Shown here: positions 49,947 through 59,682 of the stretch, piece after piece
Layout: each line of letters begins with the position of its first letter
Position numbering within the stretch: position 1 is the first letter of the stretch
Assembly (NCBI GenBank): GCA_020444325.1
Contig: JAHLLD010000005.1
Span: 124,001-188,000, forward strand
Length of the DNA: 64,000 nt
Origin: a bacterium
GTDB lineage: Bacteria; Bacteroidota; Ignavibacteria; SZUA-365
Direction of reading: 5' to 3'
Program-made: the position numbers and the translations under genes
Notes under the pieces: generated by a model
Seen by the model: the letters and a program-made list of their open reading frames with translations, nothing else
Database searches by the model: none
What the model was told of the DNA's origin: nothing

Positions 49947-51995
49947 ATGAAATACCGCTATTCCTTCCTTTCCATTTCCCTTTTCCTCTTTCTTTTCACT
50001 GCCGGACTCCAGGCCCAGCAGGGCGAGGCCATGTCGGCCGAGACGCTGTGGAAGATCAAGCGGGTGAGCGGACTCACGGTTTCTCCCGATGGCAGTACCG
50101 CGGCCGTGGTTGTCACCAGCTACGACATCGAGAGCAACGAAGGCAGCAGTGACATCTGGCTGATCGATGTCGCTTCGGGCTCGGCGCGGCAGTTTACTTC
50201 CGGCAAAGGTTCGGAAGGTGGTCCGGCCTGGAGTCCCGACGGCAGCCAGCTCGCCTTCGTCGCAAAGCGGGGTGAGGACGAGCGCGCGCAGCTCTACGTC
50301 ATTCCCGTCGACGGCGGGGAAGCGCTGCGACTGACGGACATGCCCACAGGCGTCGGTGGGCTGCAGTGGTTTCCCGACGGCGAACGCATCGCATTTACTT
50401 CCTCGATTCTGCCCGGGATATGGGACGATTTCGATTCCCTCCGCACCGAAATCAAGCGGCGCAAGGAAAGCAAGGTCACGGCGAGAATCACCGAGAACCG
50501 CCTCTACCGCTACTGGGATCATTATCTGACCGATGGCTACCTCAAGCACATCTATGCGGTCAACGTCCGCAATCACCGGGTCACGAATCTCACGCCGGGG
50601 TACGATCGATACTTCAGTTATTCGGGCGGCGTGGATTACACGATTTCTCCTGACGGGAAAGAGATTGCCGTGAGCGGACTCACCACGGGTCCCCCATACG
50701 ACGAGCTGTATTTCGATGTGTACGTGCTCCCGACCGACGGCAGCGGCGAGCTGCGCAGTGTGACGGCCGACAATCCCGCCGATGACTTTTCCCCGTATTA
50801 CACGCATGACGGGAAATACCTGCTTTACGGCAGGCAGACGCGTACGGACATGAATGCAGAAAACGTCAAGCTCGTGCGCATGGACCGCAGCAGTGGAGAG
50901 ATCGTTGAGGTCTGCCGTGATTTTGACCGGAGCGCTTCAGGCTGGACCACGGACGAAGACGACCGTACGGTGTATTTCACCGCGTCGCATTTCGGCAAGA
51001 CCAGCGTGTTCTCGGCTCCCCTGAGCGGCGGCGCGGTATCCACCCTCCTGCACAACGGCGCGAACAGTAATCTGCAGGTGCATGATGGACGCATCGTCTT
51101 CCTCCACGAATCCCTCTCCGCGCCCGACGCCGTGTACAGCATGGACACCGACGGTGGCAATATGCGGAAGCTGTCGAATTTCAATGACGAGCTGCTCGCG
51201 AACGTGACCATGGGTCGCGTGGAAAACGCCTGGATCGAAGGCGCGGAAGGGGACAGCGTGCAGATGTACATTATCTATCCCCCGAACTTTGACGCTTCAA
51301 AGCGCTGGCCGCTGCTGGTGATGGTGCATGGTGGTCCCCACGGGGCCTTCCAGGACAACTTCCATCCCCGCTGGAATGCGCAGACCTTCGCAGCCGGCGG
51401 GTATGTGACCATCACCCCGAATTTCCACGGCTCGACAGGATTCGGTGAATACTTCGCCGACCGCATCAACGGCGAGCACCCACGACTGCCCTTCATCGAT
51501 GTGATGAAGGCGACGGACGCGATGATCAAAAAGCCGTTCATCGATTCGACGCGCATGGCCGTGGCGGGCGGCAGCTACGGCGGGTACCTGGTGTCGTGGA
51601 TCGGGGGACATACCGATCGCTACGCTGCCATCATCAATCACGCCGGCGTGTACAATCTCATGGCGCAGTTCGGATCGGACGTCACGCATCACCGCGACAT
51701 TTCCTATGGCGGAACGCCGTGGGATGGACGCGACAATGTGCTGAAATGGAGTCCTTCACAGTACGCGGCCGACTACGTGACGCCGACGCTCATCATCCAC
51801 GGCGAGAAAGATTACCGCGTGCCGTACGGACAGGCGCTCGAGATTTATGGCATGCTCAAGGCCAAGGGCGTTCCCGCCCGCCTGATTATTTATCCCGACG
51901 AAAATCACTGGGTGCTGCATGCGCAGAATTCCATTCACTGGTATGGACAGTTTCACGAATGGCTGCATCGCTGGATCGGCAGCGGCGGGAAATAA
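49947..51995 (+). CDS. Secreted S9-family serine peptidase (prolyl oligopeptidase type)
   Basis: The protein has 682 residues. Signal peptide SISLFLFLFTAGLQAQ. Residues ~35-390 are WD40-like beta-propeller repeats (TVSPDGSTAAVV, AWSPDGSQLAFVAKR, QWFPDGERIAFTS). The C-terminal alpha/beta-hydrolase has the catalytic triad Ser543 in GGSYGGYL, Asp622 in GEKDYRVP and His654 in DENHWVL. It resembles acylaminoacyl/dipeptidyl peptidases that trim oligopeptides in the periplasm. Its promoter region contains four TATGCA palindromes. The MutS-like gene follows at 3 bp. Confidence 0.93.
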   Translation: MKYRYSFLSISLFLFLFTAGLQAQQGEAMSAETLWKIKRVSGLTVSPDGSTAAVVVTSYDIESNEGSSDIWLIDVASGSARQFTSGKGSEGGPAWSPDGSQLAFVAKRGEDERAQLYVIPVDGGEALRLTDMPTGVGGLQWFPDGERIAFTSSILPGIWDDFDSLRTEIKRRKESKVTARITENRLYRYWDHYLTDGYLKHIYAVNVRNHRVTNLTPGYDRYFSYSGGVDYTISPDGKEIAVSGLTTGPPYDELYFDVYVLPTDGSGELRSVTADNPADDFSPYYTHDGKYLLYGRQTRTDMNAENVKLVRMDRSSGEIVEVCRDFDRSASGWTTDEDDRTVYFTASHFGKTSVFSAPLSGGAVSTLLHNGANSNLQVHDGRIVFLHESLSAPDAVYSMDTDGGNMRKLSNFNDELLANVTMGRVENAWIEGAEGDSVQMYIIYPPNFDASKRWPLLVMVHGGPHGAFQDNFHPRWNAQTFAAGGYVTITPNFHGSTGFGEYFADRINGEHPRLPFIDVMKATDAMIKKPFIDSTRMAVAGGSYGGYLVSWIGGHTDRYAAIINHAGVYNLMAQFGSDVTHHRDISYGGTPWDGRDNVLKWSPSQYAADYVTPTLIIHGEKDYRVPYGQALEIYGMLKAKGVPARLIIYPDENHWVLHAQNSIHWYGQFHEWLHRWIGSGGK

Positions 51996-51998
51996 CCC

Positions 51999-53852
51999 AT
52001 GACATCACCGGCTGTGGATTTGCAGCAGCGGCTTGATCGCCGCATTGCCGCGATGCAGAAGCTGAGTACGCGCTTCGTGCAGGTGCGCGTTGTGCTCTTC
52101 CTGTTTTTCCTCGGCGGCTTCGGTCTGCCGCTTGCGCCTCCGCTTGTTGCAGGCTTTCTGACGCTCGTCGCAGTCGTGTTCTTCCTGGTGGCCGCGCGAC
52201 ACCGGCGCACCGACCGCAGCATCGAACGGCATCGGCTGTGGAAGGATATCAAGCGCGCGCAGCAGGCACGGCGTGCATTGCAATGGGAGCACCTTCCCGC
52301 TCCCGGAGTGCAGCGCGCCGAAGCGGATCATCCATTCGCGGGGGATATCGGCATTTTCGGTGACGCCTCGCTGCACCGGCTGCTCGATCTCTCCGTCTCC
52401 CGGCGCGGCAGCAGTCTGCTCGGAGAGTGGCTGACATGCACGGCTCCGGAACGTGAGGATATTCTCGCGCGGCAGCGGCTGGTGAAGGGCCTCGTTCCTC
52501 TTCGTCATTTCCGGGAACACATGCAGCTCGAATACGCAATGGTGTCGGGCGAGCGGCTCGACGGTGAAGCTTTTCTTGCATGGCTGCGCTCGGCCGAATT
52601 GCCCCGCACCATACGCTGGGTGCTGCCGCTCACGCTGCTGATCGCCGCGGCGAACCTCGTACTGTTTCTGCTGTGGGGATATGGCGTGACAGGTCCCTGG
52701 TTCATGCTCGGACTCTTCGCCTACGGCGCGGTGTATTTCGCCAACGGACGCGTGCGCGAAAGCTTCATGCTCACCGCCACGCAGCTGGATGCCGAACTCG
52801 GACGGCTGAAAACCGTGTTCCGCTTCATTGAGGATTATCCCACCGCGGGCAATGAGGCGCTGCAGGAATTGACCACTGCGTTTCATGCAGAGGACAAGCG
52901 TCCCTCGCGCCACATCCGCGGCATACTGCGCGATGTGATTGCGGCGGGACTCAGTATGAACCCGGTCATGATGCTGCTGCTCAATATCGCACTGCCGTGG
53001 GATTTCATCTTCGCTGCGCGGCTCGAGCGCAAACGGAAAGCCATCGAAAAGCTGCTGCCCGACTGGCTCGAAGCCCTGCAGCAGCTCGAAGCCCTGCAGT
53101 CCCTCGCCAACCTCGCCGCGCTGTATCCCGAGTATTCTTTTCCCGCATTGCTCGAGACGCCGGAAATCACCAGCGGTGAAAGCCGCAATCCGGCACCGGT
53201 GTATGAAGCCGAGCAGCTGGGACATCCGCTGATTCCCATTGATACGCGCGTGGCCAATGATTTCCGCGTCGACAGCATCGGTACGCTGTTCCTCGTCACC
53301 GGTTCAAACATGTCGGGGAAGAGCACCTTCCTGCGCACCGTCGGTATCAACTTCGCACTGGCATGGGCGGGGGGACCCGTCGCAGCGCGGCGTTTTTCTT
53401 CACGCCTTTTCCGCCTCTATACCTGCATCGAAATCAGCGATTCGCTGCGCGAAGGCGTGTCGTATTTCTATGCCGAGGTGCGGCGGCTGCGCCGGCTGCT
53501 CGAACAGCTGGACAGCGAAGGCGATGCGCATCCGCTGTTTTTCCTCATCGATGAGATTTTCAAGGGCACAAACAATATCGAGCGTCATGTCGGCGGCGAA
53601 GCATATCTCAAGGCGCTGGCGGGCAGGCATGGGACCGGCATCGTTTCCACGCACGACATCGAGCTGACCTCGCTCGAAGGCGGGGTTGAGGGACTGGTGA
53701 ACATGCATTTCAGGGAGCAGGTGCGGGATGAGCGTATGGTGTTCGATTACACATTGCGCGAAGGACCCTGTCCCACAACCAACGCGCTGGTGATCATGCG
53801 GCTCGAGGGACTCCCCGTCCCGCCGGCAGCAAATTTGGAATCAAAGGACTGA
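51999..53852 (+). CDS. Membrane-associated MutS-like ATPase
   Basis: The protein has 617 residues. The N-terminus has two hydrophobic helices (VVLFLFFLGGFGLPLAPPLV, LTLVAVVFFLVAARH), and more lie at about 205-250. The C-terminal ~200 residues are a MutS family ATPase: VTGSNMSGKSTFLRTVGINF (Walker A), FFLIDEIFKGTNNIERHVGGEA (Walker B and D-loop), IVSTHDIELTSL (H-motif). It lacks the mismatch-recognition domain I. Such MutS-like membrane proteins are widespread in Bacteroidota with no proven role. It starts 3 bp after the S9 peptidase. Confidence 0.88.
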   Translation: MTSPAVDLQQRLDRRIAAMQKLSTRFVQVRVVLFLFFLGGFGLPLAPPLVAGFLTLVAVVFFLVAARHRRTDRSIERHRLWKDIKRAQQARRALQWEHLPAPGVQRAEADHPFAGDIGIFGDASLHRLLDLSVSRRGSSLLGEWLTCTAPEREDILARQRLVKGLVPLRHFREHMQLEYAMVSGERLDGEAFLAWLRSAELPRTIRWVLPLTLLIAAANLVLFLLWGYGVTGPWFMLGLFAYGAVYFANGRVRESFMLTATQLDAELGRLKTVFRFIEDYPTAGNEALQELTTAFHAEDKRPSRHIRGILRDVIAAGLSMNPVMMLLLNIALPWDFIFAARLERKRKAIEKLLPDWLEALQQLEALQSLANLAALYPEYSFPALLETPEITSGESRNPAPVYEAEQLGHPLIPIDTRVANDFRVDSIGTLFLVTGSNMSGKSTFLRTVGINFALAWAGGPVAARRFSSRLFRLYTCIEISDSLREGVSYFYAEVRRLRRLLEQLDSEGDAHPLFFLIDEIFKGTNNIERHVGGEAYLKALAGRHGTGIVSTHDIELTSLEGGVEGLVNMHFREQVRDERMVFDYTLREGPCPTTNALVIMRLEGLPVPPAANLESKD

Positions 53853-53895
53853 CACACTAACATAGACGCAGACAGCATTCCATTTTGAGGATAAC

Positions 53896-55212
53896 ATGAC
53901 TGCGACATTGCAGCGCGATGCGGGATCGGGCATCGTGGAGTTTCCGCTCGAGGAAACGCTGGCACAGCGTTATCAGACCGTGCGCGCGTTTACCCATCAG
54001 CTGTGCGAAACGCTGGAAACCGAAGACTACGTCGTGCAGACCATGCCCGATGTGAGTCCCACCAAATGGCATCTCGCCCACACCTCCTGGTTTTTCGAAG
54101 CCTTCCTGCTTGACCGCTACGCGGATAATTATACATCACCACATCCGCAGTATTCCTTCCTGTTCAACAGTTACTACGTGCAGATCGGCGAACGCTTTCA
54201 CCGTCCGCACAGGGGACTGCTGTCGCGTCCCACCGTGCGCGACATCTACGCCTACCGCGAACACGTTGACGCGGCGGTCATGGAATTAATCGACGGTGCG
54301 GATGCCGCGCTGCTGCGGGAAATTGAACCCATCATCACGTTGGGACTCAACCACGAACAGCAGCATCAGGAACTTCTGCTCACCGACATCAAGCATGTGC
54401 TTTCGGTCAATCCCCTGCGTCCCGCCTTTCTTCCCGCACCGGACTTTCCACAAGCGGAAACGGTTCCGTTGCGCTGGCTGGAATTCAAGGCGGGATTGCG
54501 GGAGATCGGCTATGAAGGCAGTGGCTTTTTCTATGACAATGAGGGTCCGCGGCATCAGCGTTTCATCCACGACTTCGCGCTGGCCTCGCGCGCTGTGACC
54601 TGCGGCGAGTACCTCCGGTTCATCGAAGATGACGGCTATCGGCGAGCGGAGCTGTGGCTTTCAGACGGCGCGGCGACCGTGGAGGCGGAAGGCTGGCAGG
54701 CACCGCTGTACTGGGAGAAGGTCGACGGCGTATGGCATCATTTCACGCTGCACGGTTTCGGGCCGGTGGATATGGCCCAGCCGGTCGTGCATGTCAGCCT
54801 GTACGAAGCGGACGCCTATGCGCGCTGGGCCGGAGCACGTCTGGCGGGGGAGGACGAATGGGAAGTCGCCGCTGCGTCCGACGCTGCCTCGCTTGAAGGA
54901 CACTTTGCCGACGACGGGGTGTATCATCCACGCGCAACGGAGGGAAAGCAGGGACTGCAGCAAATGTTCGGGGATGTGTGGGAGTGGACGCGGAGTGCGT
55001 ATGCGCCGTATCCCGGGTACACGCCTCCGCCGGGAGCCGTGGGCGAGTACAACGGGAAGTTCATGTCCAGCCAGGTCGTACTGCGCGGCGGATCCTGTGC
55101 CACGACACGAAATCATGTACGCAGCACGTACCGGAATTTTTTCCCCCCACACAGTCGCTGGCAGTTCATAGGGATACGTCTCGCAAAAGATGCAGAAGGA
55201 GGAGGACGATGA
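53896..55212 (+). CDS. egtB: Ergothioneine biosynthesis sulfoxide synthase EgtB
   Basis: The protein has 438 residues. The DinB-like N-terminal domain has H59 and H62 in HLAHTSWFFEAF and the iron motif HxxxHxE at H153, H157, E159 (LNHEQQHQELL). The C-terminal formylglycine-generating-enzyme-like domain carries VHVSLYEADAYARWAGARL, WEWTRSAYAPYPGY and VLRGGSCATTRNHVRSTYRNFF. It makes the C-S bond to trimethylhistidine with oxygen in the cytoplasm. The last codons overlap the start of egtD (ATGA), so the pair is an operon. No egtA, egtC or egtE homologue is seen nearby. Confidence 0.95.
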   Translation: MTATLQRDAGSGIVEFPLEETLAQRYQTVRAFTHQLCETLETEDYVVQTMPDVSPTKWHLAHTSWFFEAFLLDRYADNYTSPHPQYSFLFNSYYVQIGERFHRPHRGLLSRPTVRDIYAYREHVDAAVMELIDGADAALLREIEPIITLGLNHEQQHQELLLTDIKHVLSVNPLRPAFLPAPDFPQAETVPLRWLEFKAGLREIGYEGSGFFYDNEGPRHQRFIHDFALASRAVTCGEYLRFIEDDGYRRAELWLSDGAATVEAEGWQAPLYWEKVDGVWHHFTLHGFGPVDMAQPVVHVSLYEADAYARWAGARLAGEDEWEVAAASDAASLEGHFADDGVYHPRATEGKQGLQQMFGDVWEWTRSAYAPYPGYTPPPGAVGEYNGKFMSSQVVLRGGSCATTRNHVRSTYRNFFPPHSRWQFIGIRLAKDAEGGGR

Positions 55213-56162
55213 AAGCAACCAGGACATCGGTGGAACAGGAGCGTCAGCTCCTGCGCGAAGAACTTCTCGAGGGACTCCGGCAGCCGCAGAAAATGCTGCC
55301 GAGCAAGTATTTCTACGATGAGATCGGTTCGTCGCTGTTCGAGGAAATCTGTACGCTGAGGGAATACTATCCCACGCGCACGGAAATCAGCATCCTCCGC
55401 AACAACATCGATGACATCGCGCGACAGATGGGACGCAGCTGCCTGCTGATCGAATACGGCGCCGGGGCGAGCGTGAAAATTCGCCTGCTGCTCGACCATC
55501 TCCGCGGCATCGCGGCGTATGTGCCGATCGATATCTCCGGCGAGCATCTGCTGATGGCGGCTTCGGAATTGCGACGGGAATATCCGTCGCTGCACATTCT
55601 TCCTGTGCCTGCGGATTACACGCAGGATTATGAGCTGCCCGACATCGATGTGCCGCACGACAGGCGCGTGGTTTTCTTCCCCGGATCCACCATCGGGAAT
55701 TTCACTCCTCCCGAGGCCCGCGAATTTCTCGGCCATATTGCCGAAGTGGTGGGGGACGACGGCGGACTGCTGATCGGGGTGGACCTCAAGAAAGATCTGA
55801 ACGTGCTGGATGCAGCCTATAATGACGCTCGCGGTGTGACGGCGGATTTCAATCTCAACATGCTCGTGCGCCTCAACCGCGAGTTCGATGCGGATTTCGA
55901 TCTTGACGCATTCCGGCACAGGGCGGTGTACAACGCGGGTGAAGGACGCATTGAAATGCACCTGATCAGCAAACGTGAACAGGTCGCGCATGTGGACGGT
56001 GAGCAAGTCATCTTCCACAGCGGGGAAAGCATCTGCACCGAGTACTCCTACAAGTACAGCATCGAGGAATTCGCCGCCCTGGCGAAGCCGTATTTCAATG
56101 TCGACCGGGTGTGGACCGATTCCCGCAACCTTTTCAGCGTGCAGTATCTCTCCGTACGCTGA
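55209..56162 (+). CDS. egtD: L-histidine N-alpha-methyltransferase EgtD
   Basis: The protein has 317 residues, close to the known EgtD length. Signature regions: PSKYFYDEIGSSLFEEICTLREYYPTRTE, LIEYGAGASVKIRLLL (SAM loop), AYVPIDISGEHL, VVFFPGSTIGNF, and IEMHLISKREQ, STS-like end FSVQYL. It methylates histidine three times to hercynine, the substrate for EgtB. AGGAGGACG provides the ribosome-binding site inside the 3' end of egtB. Together the two give a minimal ergothioneine pathway. Confidence 0.95.
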   Translation: MKATRTSVEQERQLLREELLEGLRQPQKMLPSKYFYDEIGSSLFEEICTLREYYPTRTEISILRNNIDDIARQMGRSCLLIEYGAGASVKIRLLLDHLRGIAAYVPIDISGEHLLMAASELRREYPSLHILPVPADYTQDYELPDIDVPHDRRVVFFPGSTIGNFTPPEAREFLGHIAEVVGDDGGLLIGVDLKKDLNVLDAAYNDARGVTADFNLNMLVRLNREFDADFDLDAFRHRAVYNAGEGRIEMHLISKREQVAHVDGEQVIFHSGESICTEYSYKYSIEEFAALAKPYFNVDRVWTDSRNLFSVQYLSVR

Positions 56163-56261
56163 GTCGAGCGCTCAGCTCATCCCTCGTGGACATACGATGC
56201 TGCACAATTATTCCGGCCAGTGCAGTAAGCCTCGCCGGTACGATCATCCTTGGGTGCCTGA

Positions 56262-58946
56262 TTATTGCCTGCTGAGCATATGCTCCCTGTCGATCACGGC
56301 CAGCATGATGCGGATTTCCGCGAAGCTGACCTCGCTGTCGACGATTCCCTTGATCTTCTTGAGATTACTGTCGCGCAGTTTTCTCACCGCGCCGCGAATC
56401 TGATCCTGATGTGCCTGCGGCACGAGTGCATCGAGCTTGAACTGCATGCCACGCCGGATGATATCCGCCAGGTGATTCGACACCGTGCCTTCCGTCAATC
56501 CCCGCCGCTGCGCAATGTCGCCGAGTCCGAGTCCGCGCTCCGCCAGCTCCCACGTGCTGCGGAGTCCTGCCGGCAGCTCCGCGAACGCATCGCGACTCTT
56601 CTCCATGCTCTCCGACAGCGACTGTTCATGCAGATGATCGCCGATGGCGCCCAGCAGCTCGCGGCCGCATTTCTGGAAGGTCACCGGTCCCATACCCTCA
56701 ATGGCGAGCGCTTCCTCGCGGCTTCGGGGACGCTGATCAGCCATCAGGCGCAGCACCTTGTCGGGTACCAGCGTGTGCGAGGGAACGTTGGCGGCGGCGG
56801 CCAGCCGGCGACGGACGGTCTTCAGCGCCTCGTACAGCACTGGGTCTTTCACACCGGTTTCCGCAGTTTCGCCGGGTGCGGGCAGCGGCATGGGTTTGAC
56901 ATCGTAGCCGAGATGCGCCCTGCCGATTTCGGTGATGTACACCGAGGGACGCAGTGAATCGCTTTTGGCCAGCCAGCCCTGCGCGATCAGCGCATCCATG
57001 ATTTCCATGACATGCCGTTTGTCCACACTGCGCAGTTTGGCATAGCAGCTGGCTTCATGCAGGCGGAACTGCGCCAGTCGCTGCGTCTGCGCCCCGCGCA
57101 GTACGTCCACCAGTGTTGTGCGTCCGAAGCGTCCCCCGGTCTCGGCAGCGCAATGCAGCACGAGCGCATGGTAACGGTCGAAGAGATCCTGCCCGGTTTC
57201 CTCTTGCACGTCGATGGCGGTGGAGGTGCAGTTGTCGCATTTCCCGCAGACCCCTTCGATACCTTCCTCGTCGAAGTATTCCAGTATCATGTTGCGCCTG
57301 CAGGCCGCGCCGGTGATGTAATGTTCCATCGCCTGCAGCTTCTCGAGCTGATGCCGCATGCGACGCTGAATGCTGCTGTAGTCGATTTCGAGATCCGCGG
57401 CCTGCACGCGCTGACCGAGCAGTGCAATGCCGCTGCCGCGTCTTCCCGCCGTGAAATCGATGATGCGCTCGTCGTGCAGACGGCGCAGTGTGGGCATGAG
57501 ATCTTCGACGTTGTAGCCGCTTTTCTGCGCGAGTTCGTCCATGTACAGCGGGACGGGATCGTAGAAGGCCGCACCGCCCACCACACGCAGCAGATGCACC
57601 ATGACCGGCTGCAGCTCTGCCGGCGCAGTTTCTATCATCCACAGCCGCATGCGCTCGGGCGGGAGGAGGAATTGCACAGTCGACTCGCTGTACGATTCCT
57701 GTATGCGCCGGATGTAGCCCGAACGCTCCAGTACATCGAGTGACCCGCGCACCGCGGCCTCGGAAGTCTGCCCCAGCAATGCCGCGAGGGATGACGGTGT
57801 ATGGGCGACGAGTCCGTCGAACGACTGTCCGAGCTGATTCCCGGCGAACTGATGCAGCTGCGCGTAGGTCTTCTGTATCAGTGTGCGGTCGGGGAAGGTG
57901 TTGCGAATGAAAAACTCGGGCAGCGAACGGTCTTTCGGATGATACAGCAGTGTGCAGACGCTCTCCTTACCGTCGCGTCCCGCACGTCCCGCCTCCTGAT
58001 AATACTGCTCGAGCGTCGACGGCATGTCGTGATGTACCACGAAGCGCACATCCCTTTTGTCGATGCCCATGCCGAACGCCGTGGTCGCGACGATGACGCG
58101 CGTGCGTCCGTCCATGAAGCGATTCTGCACATCCTGCCGCGCGCCCGACTGCATCCCGCCGTGATACGACTCCGCGGCGATGCCATGCTGCCGCAGCATG
58201 ATGGCGATTTCCTCGACATTGTTGCGCGTGCCCGCATAGACGATGCCGCAGTCGTCATTCGTGCAGAGGCGCAGGATTTCATCGCGCTTGTTCACTCCGC
58301 GCATCACCGCGAGCGTGAGATTGGCGCGGTTGAAACCGCGTACGATGACTTCGGGATTCTCCAGCGAGAGCTGATGCTGGATGTCCTGCCGCACATCGGG
58401 TGTGGCCGTGGCGGTGAGGGCGACGGTGAGGGGACTCCCGAGTTCGGCCAGCGCATCCTTGAGCTTCATGTAACTGGGACGAAAGTCATGTCCCCATTCG
58501 CTGATGCAATGCGCTTCGTCCACCGCGAACATCGCGATACGGATGCCCTTCATGCGCTCTATGAAAGTCTTGCTTTCAAAGCGCTCGGGCGCCACGTACA
58601 TGAGTTTGTACCAGCCGTTGCGCGCCTTGTCGAGACGGGCGAGCACTTCCTGGTAATCGAGCATGGAATTGATGAAGGTGGCCTTGATGCGCGCGCGCTC
58701 CAGCGCGGCGACCTGGTCCTGCATCAATGAAATCAGTGGGGAAATGACAATGGTGAGTCCCTCGAACAGGACGGCCGGAATCTGGTAACAGATCGATTTC
58801 CCTCCGCCCGTCGGCATGACGGCGACAGTGTTTTTTCCCTCGAGAATGGTCTTGACGATATGATCCTGTCCGGGACGAAAGTTCTCGTACCCGAAATGAT
58901 GGCGCAACGCCCTGAGGGCGTCGTCAAACGAAGCGTTCTGCATCAT
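56262..58946 (-). CDS. recQ: ATP-dependent DNA helicase RecQ
   Basis: The protein has 894 residues. Helicase motifs: Walker A MPTGGGKSICYQIP, DEAH in FAVDEAHCISEWGHDFRPSY, and motif VI VHHDMPSTLEQYYQEAGRAGRDG. Then the RQC zinc cluster (CRRNMILEYFDEEGIEGVCGKCDNC region), winged helix, HRDC domain (DKVLRLMADQRPRSREEALAIEGMG) and a C-terminal HTH_40 domain (IAQRRGLTEGTVSNHLADII). The full-length E. coli protein is ~610 residues; the HTH_40 extension explains the extra length. It unwinds DNA in recombination and repair. The ATG at 58946 follows AGGGAGAAC. Confidence 0.95.
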   Translation of the reverse strand: MMQNASFDDALRALRHHFGYENFRPGQDHIVKTILEGKNTVAVMPTGGGKSICYQIPAVLFEGLTIVISPLISLMQDQVAALERARIKATFINSMLDYQEVLARLDKARNGWYKLMYVAPERFESKTFIERMKGIRIAMFAVDEAHCISEWGHDFRPSYMKLKDALAELGSPLTVALTATATPDVRQDIQHQLSLENPEVIVRGFNRANLTLAVMRGVNKRDEILRLCTNDDCGIVYAGTRNNVEEIAIMLRQHGIAAESYHGGMQSGARQDVQNRFMDGRTRVIVATTAFGMGIDKRDVRFVVHHDMPSTLEQYYQEAGRAGRDGKESVCTLLYHPKDRSLPEFFIRNTFPDRTLIQKTYAQLHQFAGNQLGQSFDGLVAHTPSSLAALLGQTSEAAVRGSLDVLERSGYIRRIQESYSESTVQFLLPPERMRLWMIETAPAELQPVMVHLLRVVGGAAFYDPVPLYMDELAQKSGYNVEDLMPTLRRLHDERIIDFTAGRRGSGIALLGQRVQAADLEIDYSSIQRRMRHQLEKLQAMEHYITGAACRRNMILEYFDEEGIEGVCGKCDNCTSTAIDVQEETGQDLFDRYHALVLHCAAETGGRFGRTTLVDVLRGAQTQRLAQFRLHEASCYAKLRSVDKRHVMEIMDALIAQGWLAKSDSLRPSVYITEIGRAHLGYDVKPMPLPAPGETAETGVKDPVLYEALKTVRRRLAAAANVPSHTLVPDKVLRLMADQRPRSREEALAIEGMGPVTFQKCGRELLGAIGDHLHEQSLSESMEKSRDAFAELPAGLRSTWELAERGLGLGDIAQRRGLTEGTVSNHLADIIRRGMQFKLDALVPQAHQDQIRGAVRKLRDSNLKKIKGIVDSEVSFAEIRIMLAVIDREHMLSRQ

Positions 58947-59059
58947 GTTCTCCCTATGCATGATTGATTGCTGTATGCGACGCGCGCTTCAGCACCTTCC
59001 CTGCGTAATTCGCAACAGTCGGGTGCTTCCCCGGTTCGGAAACGCGCGGTCACGATCGA

Positions 59060-59497
59060 TCAGTCGAAGGCGATGTGTTCTTCCGGCTCCGGCCGTGGTG
59101 CGGGACGCGAAGCGGGCGCTTTGTGCTGCGCCGGTTCGGAAGGCATCTGGTAATACGGCGCCAGTTCGGCAGACATGAACTTGGTCACGGCGAGAATGAC
59201 ACCGAGATCATCGAGATAGCCTGCGAGGGGCGCGAAATCGGGAATGGCATCCAGCGGCGAGATGAAGTACAGCAGGGCGCCGACGACGATGGTCTTTTTC
59301 TGCCAGGGCACCGCCGCATCCGAGAAATAGCGGAACAGCGCGATCAAATCCTGTGCGAAGCGCAGCTTGTGTCCCACGCGCTCGAGCTTCTCCTCGAACT
59401 GTTCACCAACCTGTTTCGACTGGTGGCGGTACACTTCCTCGTCCTGCTCCCCTGAAATGTCATATCCCTCGAAATAGTCTTTCAGTTCCTTATCCAT
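59060..59497 (-). CDS. YkvA/DUF1232-family membrane protein
   Basis: The protein has 145 residues. A charged N-terminus precedes the DUF1232 core (LIALFRYFSDAAVPWQKKTIVVGALLYFISPLDAIPDFAPLAGYLDDLGVI, read in parts), which contains two short membrane hairpins. A Pro-rich tail ends EEHIAFD. Function unknown. The start at 59497 follows GAGGGACAGCG; a frame extending to 59644 reads through a terminator and is not used. Confidence 0.85.
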   Translation of the reverse strand: MDKELKDYFEGYDISGEQDEEVYRHQSKQVGEQFEEKLERVGHKLRFAQDLIALFRYFSDAAVPWQKKTIVVGALLYFISPLDAIPDFAPLAGYLDDLGVILAVTKFMSAELAPYYQMPSEPAQHKAPASRPAPRPEPEEHIAFD

Positions 59498-59617
59498 CGC
59501 TGTCCCTCGCTGCTGAATGATTGTCGTCTGGAACCCAAAAAATAGGAGGGCACATGGCAAAGAGCAAGGGAAAAGCCCGGCGGGGTGGAAAAAATCCTTC
59601 AGGATAGGGGAGGGCAC

Positions 59618-59651
59618 AAAAAAAACCGTCCCGAAAACAGACACGGGACGG
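59618..59651 (-). terminator. Strong intrinsic terminator of the 57-aa gene
   Basis: Read on the reverse strand, the stem CCGTCCCG and its complement CGGGACGG (59626-59651, loop of ten) is followed by an uninterrupted run of Ts (complement of AAAAAAAA at 59618-59625). It lies 32 bp after the stop of the small gene at 59683-59856. Confidence 0.9.
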
Positions 59652-59682
59652 GAATGAATCTATATGAGGCTGTATTTGAAGC

